Below are positions 8,306-16,275 of a stretch of DNA of 64,000 nt, piece after piece; the stretch's first letter is position 1, and the number at the start of each line of letters is the position of its first letter. The notes beneath the pieces were generated by a model. It searched no databases and was not told the DNA's origin. It was given only the letters and a program-made list of their open reading frames with translations. The position numbers were made by a program, and so were the translations under genes. The stretch lies in NCBI RefSeq assembly GCF_947498805.1, contig NZ_CANMLT010000001.1, forward strand, positions 310,001-374,000, read 5' to 3'. This stretch comes from an uncultured Tenacibaculum sp. GTDB lineage: Bacteria > Bacteroidota > Bacteroidia > Flavobacteriales > Flavobacteriaceae.

Positions 8306-9532
8306 ATGAATTCATTCGATATAATTAAAACCGATTATAAACACAATTTTGTAAAGAGTAATCCAGAAATGCTAACCTCAATGTTCGGTACTACAGATGT
8401 AATACCTCTTTGGATTGCAGATATGGAATTTGAAGTTGCTACACCAATAAAAGAAGCGCTTCAAGAATTGATAGACAGAAATATATATGCCTATGAATTT
8501 AACACTGCTGGAATTTATAAAGCTATTATTGACTGGAATGTAAAGCGTCATCAATTGAGGTTAAATTCTGAATCATTCGTACAGGTAACAAGTGTATTAA
8601 CAGGAATAGCTGTACTAATTAAAGAGTTGACCAATGAAGGAGAAGGTGTTATGATACAAACACCGGTGTATCATCAATTTGCAAATGTTATTAAATCTAC
8701 TGGTAGAAAAGTAGTAGCAAACCCTTTGAAAATAGTAGAAGGAAAATACCGAATGGATTTAGCTACAATTGAGAATAATTTTAAAGAAGGAGAGGTTAAA
8801 TTGTTTTTGTTATGTAATCCGCATAATCCAGTAGGACGTGTATGGAGTAAAGAAGAACTAGAAGAATTAGTTCGATTAGCAAATGCATATAATGTTACGA
8901 TTGTTAGTGATGAGATTCACTCAGATATTGTATATGCTAAAGCCACATTTCATAGCATAGCATCATTGAATGAAAGCGAAAATCATATTGTTATTTTAGG
9001 ATCTCCGGCGAAAACATTTGGAATGCAAAGTATTTCTAACGGATATCTCTATATAAAGAATGAAGCAATACACGAAAAAATAAAGAAATTAGTGTCTTCT
9101 ATGTATTTAGATCACGGAAGTATTATTGCAGGGAATGCAACTATTGCAGCCTATACCAAAGGAGAAAAATGGTTGGATGAATTAATAAATTACTTAGAAA
9201 ACACTTTGAGCTGGATTGAAACCTTTCTTGAAAAAGAATTACCTCAAGTAAAATTATTTACTCCTGAAGGAACCTACCAAATTTGGTTAGATTTTAGCGA
9301 GTTAGGATTATCAGATAAAGCACTAGAGCATGTGATTGTAAAGCAAGCAAAATTAGCTTTGGCACCAGGAAGCTGGTTTGAAAGTTCACATACACAGTTT
9401 ATGAGAATGAATATTGCATCTCCTTTAGAAACAATACAGAAGGTATTTAGCCAGTTAAAAAAAGCTATTGATAATGGGGTTGATGAAAATTTCAATGAAA
9501 ATGAAGAAGCTAGTTCGACTTGTTCTTGTTAA
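8306..9532 (+). CDS. MalY/PatB-type PLP-dependent C-S lyase with CSC tail
   Basis: A 408-residue fold-type I PLP enzyme of the MalY/PatB family, which cleaves cystathionine, cysteine conjugates or related thioethers to pyruvate, ammonia and a thiol. Family motifs visible are IPLWIADMEFEVATPI near the N terminus, LCNPHNPVGRVW, SDEIHSD, and the Schiff-base lysine K236 in SPAKTF. The last eleven residues ENEEASSTCSC extend beyond the usual end of the family and carry two cysteines, matching the tails of its neighbours. It is the first gene of the P3 operon and lies 22 bp before the ArsO-like gene. It could release sulfide or a thiol for the pathway, or cleave a cysteine conjugate (inference). 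Confidence 0.85.
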   Translation: MNSFDIIKTDYKHNFVKSNPEMLTSMFGTTDVIPLWIADMEFEVATPIKEALQELIDRNIYAYEFNTAGIYKAIIDWNVKRHQLRLNSESFVQVTSVLTGIAVLIKELTNEGEGVMIQTPVYHQFANVIKSTGRKVVANPLKIVEGKYRMDLATIENNFKEGEVKLFLLCNPHNPVGRVWSKEELEELVRLANAYNVTIVSDEIHSDIVYAKATFHSIASLNESENHIVILGSPAKTFGMQSISNGYLYIKNEAIHEKIKKLVSSMYLDHGSIIAGNATIAAYTKGEKWLDELINYLENTLSWIETFLEKELPQVKLFTPEGTYQIWLDFSELGLSDKALEHVIVKQAKLALAPGSWFESSHTQFMRMNIASPLETIQKVFSQLKKAIDNGVDENFNENEEASSTCSC

Positions 9533-9554
9533 AGTCATCCATATTATTTAGTAA

Positions 9555-10598
9555 ATGAAAATATACGATACAATTGTAATAGGAGGTGGGCAAGCAGGAC
9601 TTTCGGTAGCCTATTTTTTACGTCGTTCTAAGCTTGATTATTTAATATTAGATAACCAAGCGAAATCTGGAGGAGCATGGTTACATACTTGGAATAGTTT
9701 AAAACTATTTTCACCAACAGAATATAGTTCACTATCAGGTTGGATGATGCCAAAAAGTGAACATGAGTACCCTACTAAAAATGAATTCATTAATTATTTA
9801 GAGCAGTATGAACAGCGATATAATTTTCCTGTTCAAAGAAATACGGAAGTTTTAAGTGTTCATAAAGAAGAGGGAATATTCAAAATAACTACGACTCAAG
9901 GAGATTTTTATACCAAAACCTTAGTAAGTGCCACAGGAACGGCTCAAGAACCATTTATGCCAGACTATGCCAATCTAGAAGAATTTGAAGGAGAGCAGTT
10001 ACATTCGGTTAATTATAGAGATTCCAACGAACTTTCGGGAAAGAAAGTGTTAATTGTTGGAGGAGGTAATTCAGGCGCGCAGATATTGGCAGAGGTATCT
10101 AAGATTGCTAGTACCCAATGGATCACTTTACAAGAACCTCATTTTTTACCTGATGATATAGATGGTCGTTATTTGTTTAACCAAGCAACGCAGAAGTTTT
10201 TAGGAAAGTCAACGGAACAACCTTCCAAAAGAAAGGTATCGTTAAGCAGTGTTGTAATGGTTGAAAGTGTAAAAGAAGCAAGAGATAGGAAAGTGTTACA
10301 TGCGAAAAGACCATTCAAATCATTTTATAATAAAGGTGTTATTTGGAAAGATGGAACACAAGAGCCTTTTGATGTTGTAATTTGGTGTACAGGATTTAAA
10401 GCGAACTTAAGACATTTAGATACACTAAATATCATTGAAAATAACAAGATAGAAACGCAGTATACTCGCTCAATAAAAGAACCTAACTTATGGTTGGTGG
10501 GGTATGGAAGTTGGACCGGTTTTGCTTCTGCTACCATTTACGGAGTAGGAAAAACAGCAAGACAAACAGTAAAAGAAATAACAGAATTTTTATCATAA
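9555..10598 (+). CDS. ArsO-like NAD(P)H-dependent flavin monooxygenase
   Basis: A 347-residue flavoprotein with an N-terminal FAD motif (GGGQAGLSVAYFLRR, residues about 9-23), the run GGAWLHTWNSLKLFSPTEYS, and a second nucleotide motif GGGNSGAQ. The WNSLKLFSP and GWMMP elements closely match ArsO proteins, flavin monooxygenases found in arsenic gene clusters; this is recognition from memory, not a search. It lacks the cysteine tail of the other flavoprotein. It is the second gene of the P3 unit, 22 bp after the C-S lyase and 17 bp before the reductase-like gene. No arsC, acr3, arsB or arsR is present nearby, so an arsenic role is suggestive only. Confidence 0.8.
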   Translation: MKIYDTIVIGGGQAGLSVAYFLRRSKLDYLILDNQAKSGGAWLHTWNSLKLFSPTEYSSLSGWMMPKSEHEYPTKNEFINYLEQYEQRYNFPVQRNTEVLSVHKEEGIFKITTTQGDFYTKTLVSATGTAQEPFMPDYANLEEFEGEQLHSVNYRDSNELSGKKVLIVGGGNSGAQILAEVSKIASTQWITLQEPHFLPDDIDGRYLFNQATQKFLGKSTEQPSKRKVSLSSVVMVESVKEARDRKVLHAKRPFKSFYNKGVIWKDGTQEPFDVVIWCTGFKANLRHLDTLNIIENNKIETQYTRSIKEPNLWLVGYGSWTGFASATIYGVGKTARQTVKEITEFLS

Positions 10599-10615
10599 CT
10601 TGCATAAAAAAACAA

Positions 10616-11158
10616 ATGCAAAAAAGTAACAAGGTTTTTATAGCAACAAGTATAGATGGGTTTATAGCCGATAAAAATGGAAACATAGATTGGCTTCATG
10701 AAATACCTAATCCAGATAATATAGATATGGGATATCATGAATTTACATCTTCAGTGGATGCTATTGTAATGGGTAGAACTACCTATGAAACGGTGCTAGG
10801 CTTTGGTATCGATTGGCCTTATCAGAAACCTGTGTTTGTGTTAAGCAATACATTGTCTGATGTACCTGAAAACCTGAAAGAAAAAGTGTTTTTAGTAAAA
10901 GGAACTTTAAAAGAAGTTTTAGAACAAATTCATAAGAAAGAATGTTATGCTCTTTATATAGATGGAGGAAAGGTGATTCAGAGTTTTTTAAAAGAAGATT
11001 TGATAGATGAAATGATTATAACAAAGATACCAGTACTATTAGGAGAAGGAATATCCTTGTTTTCAAGTTTATCAAATAGGCTACATTTTGAATGTGTAAA
11101 AACTACAATATATTTGGATAAAGTGGTACAAAATCACTTTAAAAGAGTGAAATCATAA
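10616..11158 (+). CDS. Dihydrofolate-reductase-family (RibD C-terminal fold) protein
   Basis: A 180-residue protein of the DHFR/RibD-C superfamily. It shows FIATSIDGFIADKNGNIDWL at the N terminus, VMGRTTYETVL in the nucleotide-binding region and IDGGKVIQSFL before the C-terminal strands. Such stand-alone proteins are NADPH-dependent reductases of mostly unknown substrate. I start at the ATG at 10616; a longer frame opens at 10490 inside the upstream gene, but its extra 42 residues do not resemble the family. It is the last gene of the P3 operon, and the next ECF promoter P4 begins 7 bp after its stop. Confidence 0.85.
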   Translation: MQKSNKVFIATSIDGFIADKNGNIDWLHEIPNPDNIDMGYHEFTSSVDAIVMGRTTYETVLGFGIDWPYQKPVFVLSNTLSDVPENLKEKVFLVKGTLKEVLEQIHKKECYALYIDGGKVIQSFLKEDLIDEMIITKIPVLLGEGISLFSSLSNRLHFECVKTTIYLDKVVQNHFKRVKS

Positions 11159-11164
11159 ATTTTC

Positions 11165-11193
11165 TGCATCATTTTAAAATGTCATCGTCTTAT
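11165..11193 (+). promoter_or_regulatory. ECF sigma promoter P4 (copy 4 of 4)
   Basis: TGCATCATTTT at 11165 and CGTCTTA at 11186, spacer 15 bp, 43 bp before the ATG of the exported cysteine-rich protein gene. It starts 7 bp after the preceding stop, with no terminator between, so read-through from P3 is also possible. Confidence 0.8.
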
Positions 11194-11232
11194 CAGGTAG
11201 AATCAATGTTTAATTATTAAAACCTGAAAACG

Positions 11233-11718
11233 ATGACATTTAAATTTAAACCAACAGTATTTGCAATTGCAGTAAGTTTCTTTACTCTTTTTACAACAAA
11301 TGTATTAGCGCAAACTGCTTGTTGTGATGAGAAAAAAGACAAGGCTGCATGCAATACAGAGAAAGTAGCTGAAGAAAGTACTTCTGGATGTTTACCTTCT
11401 AGTTGTAGAGGTGCTAAAACGAAGTTTGGTGAGGCAAAAGTAATTTCATCTTTAAGAGAAAACTTAATTGGGTTAAAAGCACAAATGGAGCAATCTAAAA
11501 CTCCGATTTTTGCTCAGCGTTCGTACGATATCCATGGGATCGTTGGAGAAAACGAGGAGAAGAGTTTACAAATTATTGTGAGAGAACTTAAGTTAATTGA
11601 AAAAGAGTTCGCTAGTAAAACAAAGTTCAAAACTTCAACTTTTAAGTTGCCTAGTAATAAAGCAAAGCAAGTAGCCTATTTAGATAATAGAATAAAAGAA
11701 TTGAAAGCCTATTTGTAA
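11233..11718 (+). CDS. Exported protein with cysteine-rich N-terminal segment
   Basis: A 161-residue secreted or periplasmic protein. The signal peptide (residues 1 to about 26, ending FTTNVLA) is followed at once by TACCDEKKDKAAC and SGCLPSSC, giving C30-C31, C40, C53 and C58. The remainder (about 60-161) is helical and charged, without cysteine, and begins SCRGAKTKFGEAKVISSLR. I recognise no named family. It is the first gene of the P4 unit and lies 20 bp before the membrane protein gene. By position it could be a periplasmic metal- or metalloid-binding protein that brings the cysteine theme of this regulon outside the cytoplasm (inference). Confidence 0.75.
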   Translation: MTFKFKPTVFAIAVSFFTLFTTNVLAQTACCDEKKDKAACNTEKVAEESTSGCLPSSCRGAKTKFGEAKVISSLRENLIGLKAQMEQSKTPIFAQRSYDIHGIVGENEEKSLQIIVRELKLIEKEFASKTKFKTSTFKLPSNKAKQVAYLDNRIKELKAYL

Positions 11719-11738
11719 AAGCTAGAATTACATAAAAA

Positions 11739-12761
11739 ATGACTTTTAGAAAACTCATAAGTTTATCCATTGCTGTAAGTTTCGTTGTATTATTTATTAC
11801 CGGAATTTTATCCTTTTTTCAACCTTATTCCAATCATACAGCAACTTTACATACGGTATTTGGAGTACTATTTACGCTGGGGGTAGTTTTCCATTTAAAA
11901 AACAATTTTCGCTCGATTATCTTATATTTCAAAGGAAAGTTGCTATTGTTGGTAGTATTAATTGGGGTATTGGTGTTTTTTGCAGGATACTATCAAGTGT
12001 ATCCTTTAAATAAGTTTATGGACTTTGGAGCTAAGCAGAAAGCAACAAGTCAAAAAGAACTTAACCGTACCGTTTTTGAGTTGGTAGAGATGAATACATT
12101 AAAAGATATTCAATTATCTATTGATGTTTTACGTTCAGAGCATTATTGGCATCCGCAAATGGCTATATGGATTGAAGATACCGAAGGAAACTATAAAGAA
12201 ACACTCTTTGTCTCAAAAGCAACAGCAAAAGGATTGTTTTTTGGAGGAAGGAGTAAAGAGAATTTTAAAGATTTTGATGAGGTTAAAAATGCATCAGGTG
12301 ATTATAGAAGAGTAAATGCGTTGCCTGTTTGGTCACATAAAAGAGGAGTGAAATATGCAGACGGATTATTTGTGCCTCCAAGTAATCAACCTTTACCAGA
12401 TGCTATTACGGGAGCTACCATAACAGATAATTTTCAATTGGTAACCTCTATTGATAAGTTGAAGGAGTTTATATTAAAGATAGAAATTAATGTAGCTTTT
12501 GATGATAATGAATATTACTCGGCATATGATTTTCCTGATGATGAGGTATTTCACAATGGAACAGGACAATTAGGACAACCCTCTATAATTTTTGAAGCAA
12601 AAGTAAATATGAACGATGATAAGAATTATTATTTAATGGATCTTGTTGGGCATGGTCATCATTCTGGACAAAACGGTATTATTTATAAGGATTTGTCGAG
12701 TTTAACCACAGCCAAAAAAATTATAGAACGAATAGTACTAGGAGTAAAAGAAAATCTTTAA
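11739..12761 (+). CDS. Membrane protein with DUF4405-like and DUF2271-like parts
   Basis: A 340-residue protein. The first 95 residues hold about three membrane helices with histidines (HTATLHTVFGVLFTLGVVFH), resembling the DUF4405 heme-b-type membrane domain. A soluble domain follows, with ELVEMNTLKDIQLSIDVLR, HPQMAIWIEDTEGNY and LPDAITGATITDNF, resembling DUF2271 domains of periplasmic redox-associated proteins. Both domain calls are from pattern memory. It is the second gene of the P4 unit and ends before a clear terminator, closing the regulon. A transmembrane electron-transfer role would fit the flavoproteins of the cluster but is speculative. Confidence 0.7.
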   Translation: MTFRKLISLSIAVSFVVLFITGILSFFQPYSNHTATLHTVFGVLFTLGVVFHLKNNFRSIILYFKGKLLLLVVLIGVLVFFAGYYQVYPLNKFMDFGAKQKATSQKELNRTVFELVEMNTLKDIQLSIDVLRSEHYWHPQMAIWIEDTEGNYKETLFVSKATAKGLFFGGRSKENFKDFDEVKNASGDYRRVNALPVWSHKRGVKYADGLFVPPSNQPLPDAITGATITDNFQLVTSIDKLKEFILKIEINVAFDDNEYYSAYDFPDDEVFHNGTGQLGQPSIIFEAKVNMNDDKNYYLMDLVGHGHHSGQNGIIYKDLSSLTTAKKIIERIVLGVKENL

Positions 12762-12788
12762 ATCTACATTTTAAGAAAAGTTTAAAAG

Positions 12789-12830
12789 CTAATCCTTGCG
12801 AGAAAATTACTTGCATGGATTAGTTTTTTT
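12789..12830 (+). terminator. Terminator closing the SigZ regulon
   Basis: Stem CTAATCC / GGATTAG with an imperfect inner stem (TTGC...) and a run of seven T. It separates the P4 unit from the AraC gene at 12867. Confidence 0.8.
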
Positions 12831-12866
12831 ATTTTTGGTATAAAAGTGTAATTTTAGCTTATCAAA

Positions 12867-13721
12867 ATGATAACGATAGCCTTTGATAAATATAAGTATG
12901 ATCGTCCATTGGCAATGGACTTTTTTAAGATAGAAGAAAATAACGAGTTTCTTTTAACTGAAGAAGTGCATGATACGGACTTTTTTGAAATATTCTTTTA
13001 TGATGAAGCCGATGGGTATGTGGTATTAGATGGAGAAAAGATATTACTGAGAAAGGGGCTGTTTTTATTTGTGTCTCCTTATCAAAAAAGAAGTTGGGTT
13101 GTAGATGAAAACAAAGTAAAAGGATGGGCAGTTATTTTTGAAAAGGAGTTTTTAGCCAATTTTTTCTCGGATAAGTTATTTGTATACCGACTTCAATATT
13201 TTTACAATAAAAGTGTGCTTACAACTTTCAAATCAGAAGAATTGCTTTCTATCTTTAATCATACGATTTTCAGTGAAATTCAAAATGAAATAGTCAATTT
13301 TAAAAGTGATTCAAGACATATTTTGAGAGCGCTGTTGTATTATATTTTGATCAAAATGAATCGTGTGTTTTGTGAGAAATACCAATTGGATAGTGAGACT
13401 CAATTAAATAATAATGCTTACTTGTTTAAAGAAGCGTTAGAACAAAACTATCAACATAAACATAAGGTGAATGACTATGTTTCTTTGCTAAATGTGAGTA
13501 GAATAACCTTGAATCAATCTGTTAAAAAACAATTCAATGTTACTGCAACAGAAATGATAAAAGATCGAATAATTTCAGAAGTAAAAACACAATTAATTCA
13601 TTCTACTAAAACCATATCAGAAATAGCCTACGATTTAAACTTTTCTGAACCTAACAACTTGATTCGGCTATTTAAATTAAAAGTGGGAGTTCCTCCAAAT
13701 CAATATAGGTTATCAAAATGA
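12867..13721 (+). CDS. AraC-family transcriptional regulator
   Basis: A 284-residue AraC-type regulator. An N-terminal cupin-like sensor (residues about 20-110) is followed by the paired helix-turn-helix domain at about 185-284 (VSRITLNQSVKKQFNVT..., then TISEIAYDLNFSEPNNLIRLFKLK and the closing VGVPPNQYR). It is on the same strand as the NTF2-like lipoprotein at 13909 but separated from it by 187 bp with a hairpin, so it is probably its own unit. Target unknown; the nearby lipoprotein genes are the obvious candidates. Confidence 0.88.
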   Translation: MITIAFDKYKYDRPLAMDFFKIEENNEFLLTEEVHDTDFFEIFFYDEADGYVVLDGEKILLRKGLFLFVSPYQKRSWVVDENKVKGWAVIFEKEFLANFFSDKLFVYRLQYFYNKSVLTTFKSEELLSIFNHTIFSEIQNEIVNFKSDSRHILRALLYYILIKMNRVFCEKYQLDSETQLNNNAYLFKEALEQNYQHKHKVNDYVSLLNVSRITLNQSVKKQFNVTATEMIKDRIISEVKTQLIHSTKTISEIAYDLNFSEPNNLIRLFKLKVGVPPNQYRLSK

Positions 13722-13821
13722 TAGTTTTTAATCTGTATTAGATATCTTCAGAAATAGCTCTTGTCTATAATTTTGTACCTGTAAATAAACTTTAATTGAT
13801 TTTTAGTTTATGATTGATCGG

Positions 13822-13853
13822 AGCTGCCTTTTCGGTAGTTAAGGTAGCTTTTT
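13822..13853 (+). terminator. Terminator after the AraC gene
   Basis: Stem AGCTGCCTT / AAGGTAGCT (one wobble) with a 10-nt loop and a short T run, about 100 bp after the AraC stop. Confidence 0.6.
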
Positions 13854-13908
13854 CAATTTAAAAATCAGTTAGGGGTATCATAAGAAATCAATCAATTAAA
13901 AGTCAATT

Positions 13909-14793
13909 ATGAAAAAAGCAATTGTAATCGTAACAGGAATAGCTTTGTTAGCAGCTTGTAAAACAGGACAAAAAACAGAATCAAAACAACCAAAAGAAAC
14001 AACCAATATGGAAGTCAAAAAAGAAAGTTTAAAAGAAACAGCATTAAAAGCACAGGATGCTTTTTTTAAGGAATATAGTGCAGATGGAATTAAAAAATAC
14101 TTTACAGAAGATTATATTCAGCATAATCCGCATGTACCAACAGGAAGAGAGCCGGTTTTAGGATTTTTAGAACCCTTAAAAAATGCGAGTACTACATCAA
14201 CCACTCATAGAATATTACAAGATGGAGACTTTATTGTATTACACAATTCATATGACAATGCAGAGGCGTTTGGAGGAAAGGAAATGGTAGCTTTTGATGT
14301 TTGGAGAATGGAAGATGGTAAAGTAGCAGAGCATTGGGATAATTTAACTCCTAAAGTAGCACAAACTGCTAGTGGAAGATCACAGGTAGATGGTCCAACT
14401 GAAGTAACAGATCTAGATAAAACAGATGCTAATAAAGAATTGGTTAAAAAGTTTGTAGATGATGTATTGTTTGGTAAAGCGCCAGAAAAAATTACAGAGT
14501 ATGTTAGTACAGAACAATATGATCAACACAATCCGTTAGTAAAAGACGGTTTAGAAGGATTAAATGAAGCTATTACATATTTAACTTCTCAAAACAATAT
14601 GTTTATATACAAGAAAGTACATAAGGTTTTAGGAGAAGGAAACTTTGTACTAACCATGAGTGAAGGAGAGTGGGGAGGAAAGCCACAAGCTTTTTATGAT
14701 TTGTTTAGAGTAAAAGATGGAAAAATTGTGGAGCACTGGGATGTGATTCAAGAAATTCCAACAAAAATGGCACATAAAAATGGTAAGTTCTAA
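13909..14793 (+). CDS. Lipoprotein with two SnoaL/NTF2-like domains
   Basis: A 294-residue predicted lipoprotein: signal MKKAIVIVTGIALLAAC with C17 as the lipidated cysteine, then a short linker. Two tandem NTF2/SnoaL-like alpha+beta cones follow, at about residues 45-145 (DYIQHNPHVPTGREP, VWRMEDGKVAEHWDNL) and 175-285 (YDQHNPLVKDGLEGL, LFRVKDGKIVEHWDVI). The repeated QHNP and GK-EHWD motifs show that the two halves are homologous. SnoaL-like proteins are small-molecule-binding or isomerase folds; the function here is unknown. It is followed by a terminator-like hairpin that overlaps the start of the next gene. Confidence 0.85.
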   Translation: MKKAIVIVTGIALLAACKTGQKTESKQPKETTNMEVKKESLKETALKAQDAFFKEYSADGIKKYFTEDYIQHNPHVPTGREPVLGFLEPLKNASTTSTTHRILQDGDFIVLHNSYDNAEAFGGKEMVAFDVWRMEDGKVAEHWDNLTPKVAQTASGRSQVDGPTEVTDLDKTDANKELVKKFVDDVLFGKAPEKITEYVSTEQYDQHNPLVKDGLEGLNEAITYLTSQNNMFIYKKVHKVLGEGNFVLTMSEGEWGGKPQAFYDLFRVKDGKIVEHWDVIQEIPTKMAHKNGKF

Positions 14794-14807
14794 GCATTTT
14801 ATAAAAA

Positions 14808-14836
14808 CCTCGACATTAAGAATGTTGAGGTTTTTT
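14808..14836 (+). terminator. Terminator after the double SnoaL lipoprotein gene
   Basis: Stem CCTCGACATT / AATGTTGAGG (one G-T wobble), 3-nt loop, six T. The ATG at 14822 proposed for the next gene lies inside the right arm, so if this hairpin terminates, the downstream gene needs read-through or another start. Confidence 0.75.
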
Positions 14837-15217
14837 CTTAAAAAGAATGTAAGAAATTTATTATTAGTTTTAATATGTATAGGATGTTTTAGCTGTCAAC
14901 AAAATAAAGAAACAATGAAGAAACCATATGTTATAGAAGTAACCACTTTTCAATACAAAAACACGATTAATAAAAATGATTATTGGGAAGAAGACGCAAA
15001 AGTAGAAGAGATATATACGAGTAAACAAAAAGGATTTATTCGAAGAGAAAGTGGTTTTTCAGAAGAGAATAATGAAGTTGTAGTGGTCGTTTATTGGAAA
15101 ACAAATGAAGATGTAGAAAAGTCAATGCAAAAGTTTATGAAAGATACATCAGTGGCTAAGTTTGCCAATATGATAAATCCAACTACCCTGAAAATGAAAC
15201 GTTATACTGTGAAATAA
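14822..15217 (+). CDS. Small lipoprotein, ABM/ferredoxin-like fold
   Basis: A 131-residue protein from the ATG at 14822: MLRFFLKKNVRNLLLVLICIGCFSC is a lipoprotein-type signal with C25 as likely lipid attachment site. The mature part (VIEVTTFQYKN..., GFIRRESGF, VVVVYWKTNEDVEKSMQKFM) resembles the antibiotic-biosynthesis-monooxygenase dimeric alpha/beta-barrel fold. The start is uncertain. An in-frame ATG at 14780 lies inside the previous gene, the ATG at 14822 lies inside a terminator hairpin, and a later one at about 14915 would remove the signal. The gene ends at a terminator (15236-15261). Confidence 0.6.
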   Translation: MLRFFLKKNVRNLLLVLICIGCFSCQQNKETMKKPYVIEVTTFQYKNTINKNDYWEEDAKVEEIYTSKQKGFIRRESGFSEENNEVVVVVYWKTNEDVEKSMQKFMKDTSVAKFANMINPTTLKMKRYTVK

Positions 15218-15235
15218 GAAGTATATTTATGTATG

Positions 15236-15261
15236 AATCCTGTTTAGAACAGGATTTTTTT
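15236..15261 (+). terminator. Rho-independent terminator
   Basis: Perfect stem AATCCTGTT / AACAGGATT, 3-nt loop TAG, followed by T residues. It closes the lipoprotein gene at 14822. Confidence 0.88.
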
Positions 15262-15297
15262 ATGGAGTAATTTTAGAAGAAACCGTACATTTGAGTA

Positions 15298-16206
15298 ATG
15301 CAACACTTCAAAACGATATCAGATTATTGTAAGGCTATTCAAATACCAGCTCCAAAACAAGCTTATTTTGATATTCGAACTTTTGAAGAAAATATGCCAA
15401 CGGTGGTTGCTAAAATGCCTTCTTTTAAGCACGAATTTTATGCAATAGCAATAAAGGTAGAAGGTTCTGGAAAAGCAATTTCTGGACATCATACCAATTT
15501 TCCAGAAGGGGCTACTGTATTTTTTAATACTCCATTTCAATTAATTTCATGGGATATTTTACCTGATTGGGAAGGGTATTATTTAATGTTTTCAAAAGAG
15601 TTTATTACGCGGTCAAGGCACTTACAGCAATTACTGAGTGAGTTTCCGTTTTTAAAAATAGATCAATCTATTCCTTTTGAAGTAAAGCCGGAAGAGGTGT
15701 CTAAATTACTAACCATATATGAAGGCATTTATGAAGAACAGCAAAATTTAAAGAAAGATTCACCTCTTATAATAGAAGCGCAGGTTTTGGTATTGTTGAA
15801 TTTTGTAAAACGATTCTTTAATGCGCAAGTAACTAAACAAGATGCCGAAATTGCTTTCCGAAAAGCAGATGTAAACTTATTATCGAGATTTCAAATCTTG
15901 ATAGAAACGAGTTTTTATGAAAATACTTTGGTGGTCAAAAGAACGCATTCACCAAGTTATTATGCAGAGTTATTAGCGATTCATCCAAATCATTTAAACG
16001 CAACTGTAAAACAAATTACGGGACATACTGCAAAGGCGCATATTAACAATCATATTCTTCGTTTGGCTAAATCTCGTTTATTGCAAACACAAATGAGTAT
16101 TAAAGAAATTGCCTATTCATTACATTTTAGTGCTCCCAATAATTTCAATAGTTTTTTTAAAAAACATATTAGACAAACTCCCAATTCATTTAGAAAGAAC
16201 AGTTAG
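15298..16206 (+). CDS. AraC-family transcriptional regulator
   Basis: A 302-residue AraC regulator. The N-terminal part (residues about 25-170) is a cupin-like sensor typical of Flavobacteriaceae AraC proteins. The C-terminal 100 residues hold the two helix-turn-helix motifs (YYAELLAIHPNHLNATVKQ, then SIKEIAYSLHFSAPNNFNSFF and RQTPNSFRKN). It precedes, on the same strand and after a 221-bp gap, a row of two NTF2-like lipoproteins and a hydrolase at 16428-18522 that it may control. A perfect TACATTTG box directly before the ATG fits a vegetative -7 element, but no convincing -33 was seen. Confidence 0.88.
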   Translation: MQHFKTISDYCKAIQIPAPKQAYFDIRTFEENMPTVVAKMPSFKHEFYAIAIKVEGSGKAISGHHTNFPEGATVFFNTPFQLISWDILPDWEGYYLMFSKEFITRSRHLQQLLSEFPFLKIDQSIPFEVKPEEVSKLLTIYEGIYEEQQNLKKDSPLIIEAQVLVLLNFVKRFFNAQVTKQDAEIAFRKADVNLLSRFQILIETSFYENTLVVKRTHSPSYYAELLAIHPNHLNATVKQITGHTAKAHINNHILRLAKSRLLQTQMSIKEIAYSLHFSAPNNFNSFFKKHIRQTPNSFRKNS

Positions 16207-16227
16207 ATTTTATTGAAGGCATACAGT

Positions 16228-16275
16228 TGTCAGTTTGAGTGTTTTTACGAAGTGAAAATGTATCGAGAACTATTA
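16228..16275. repeat. Dispersed hairpin repeat, copy 1
   Basis: Starts GTCAGTTTGAGTG and ends TATCGAGAACT, with an inner AT-rich part. A related block starting GTCACTTCGAGTG and ending TATCGAGAAGT is at 34098-34145. The ends can pair, and both copies lie between genes, so this looks like an intergenic palindromic repeat family. Confidence 0.55.

Noticed and set aside
10490..10615. A longer start for the DHFR-family gene.
   Set aside because: The extra 42 codons overlap the ArsO-like gene and show no family similarity; the ATG at 10616 begins the recognisable domain.
4997..12761. Calling the SigZ cluster a plain arsenic resistance operon.
   Set aside because: Only one gene looks ArsO-like. 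There is no arsenate reductase, Acr3/ArsB pump, ArsR or ArsM, so the ligand is left open.
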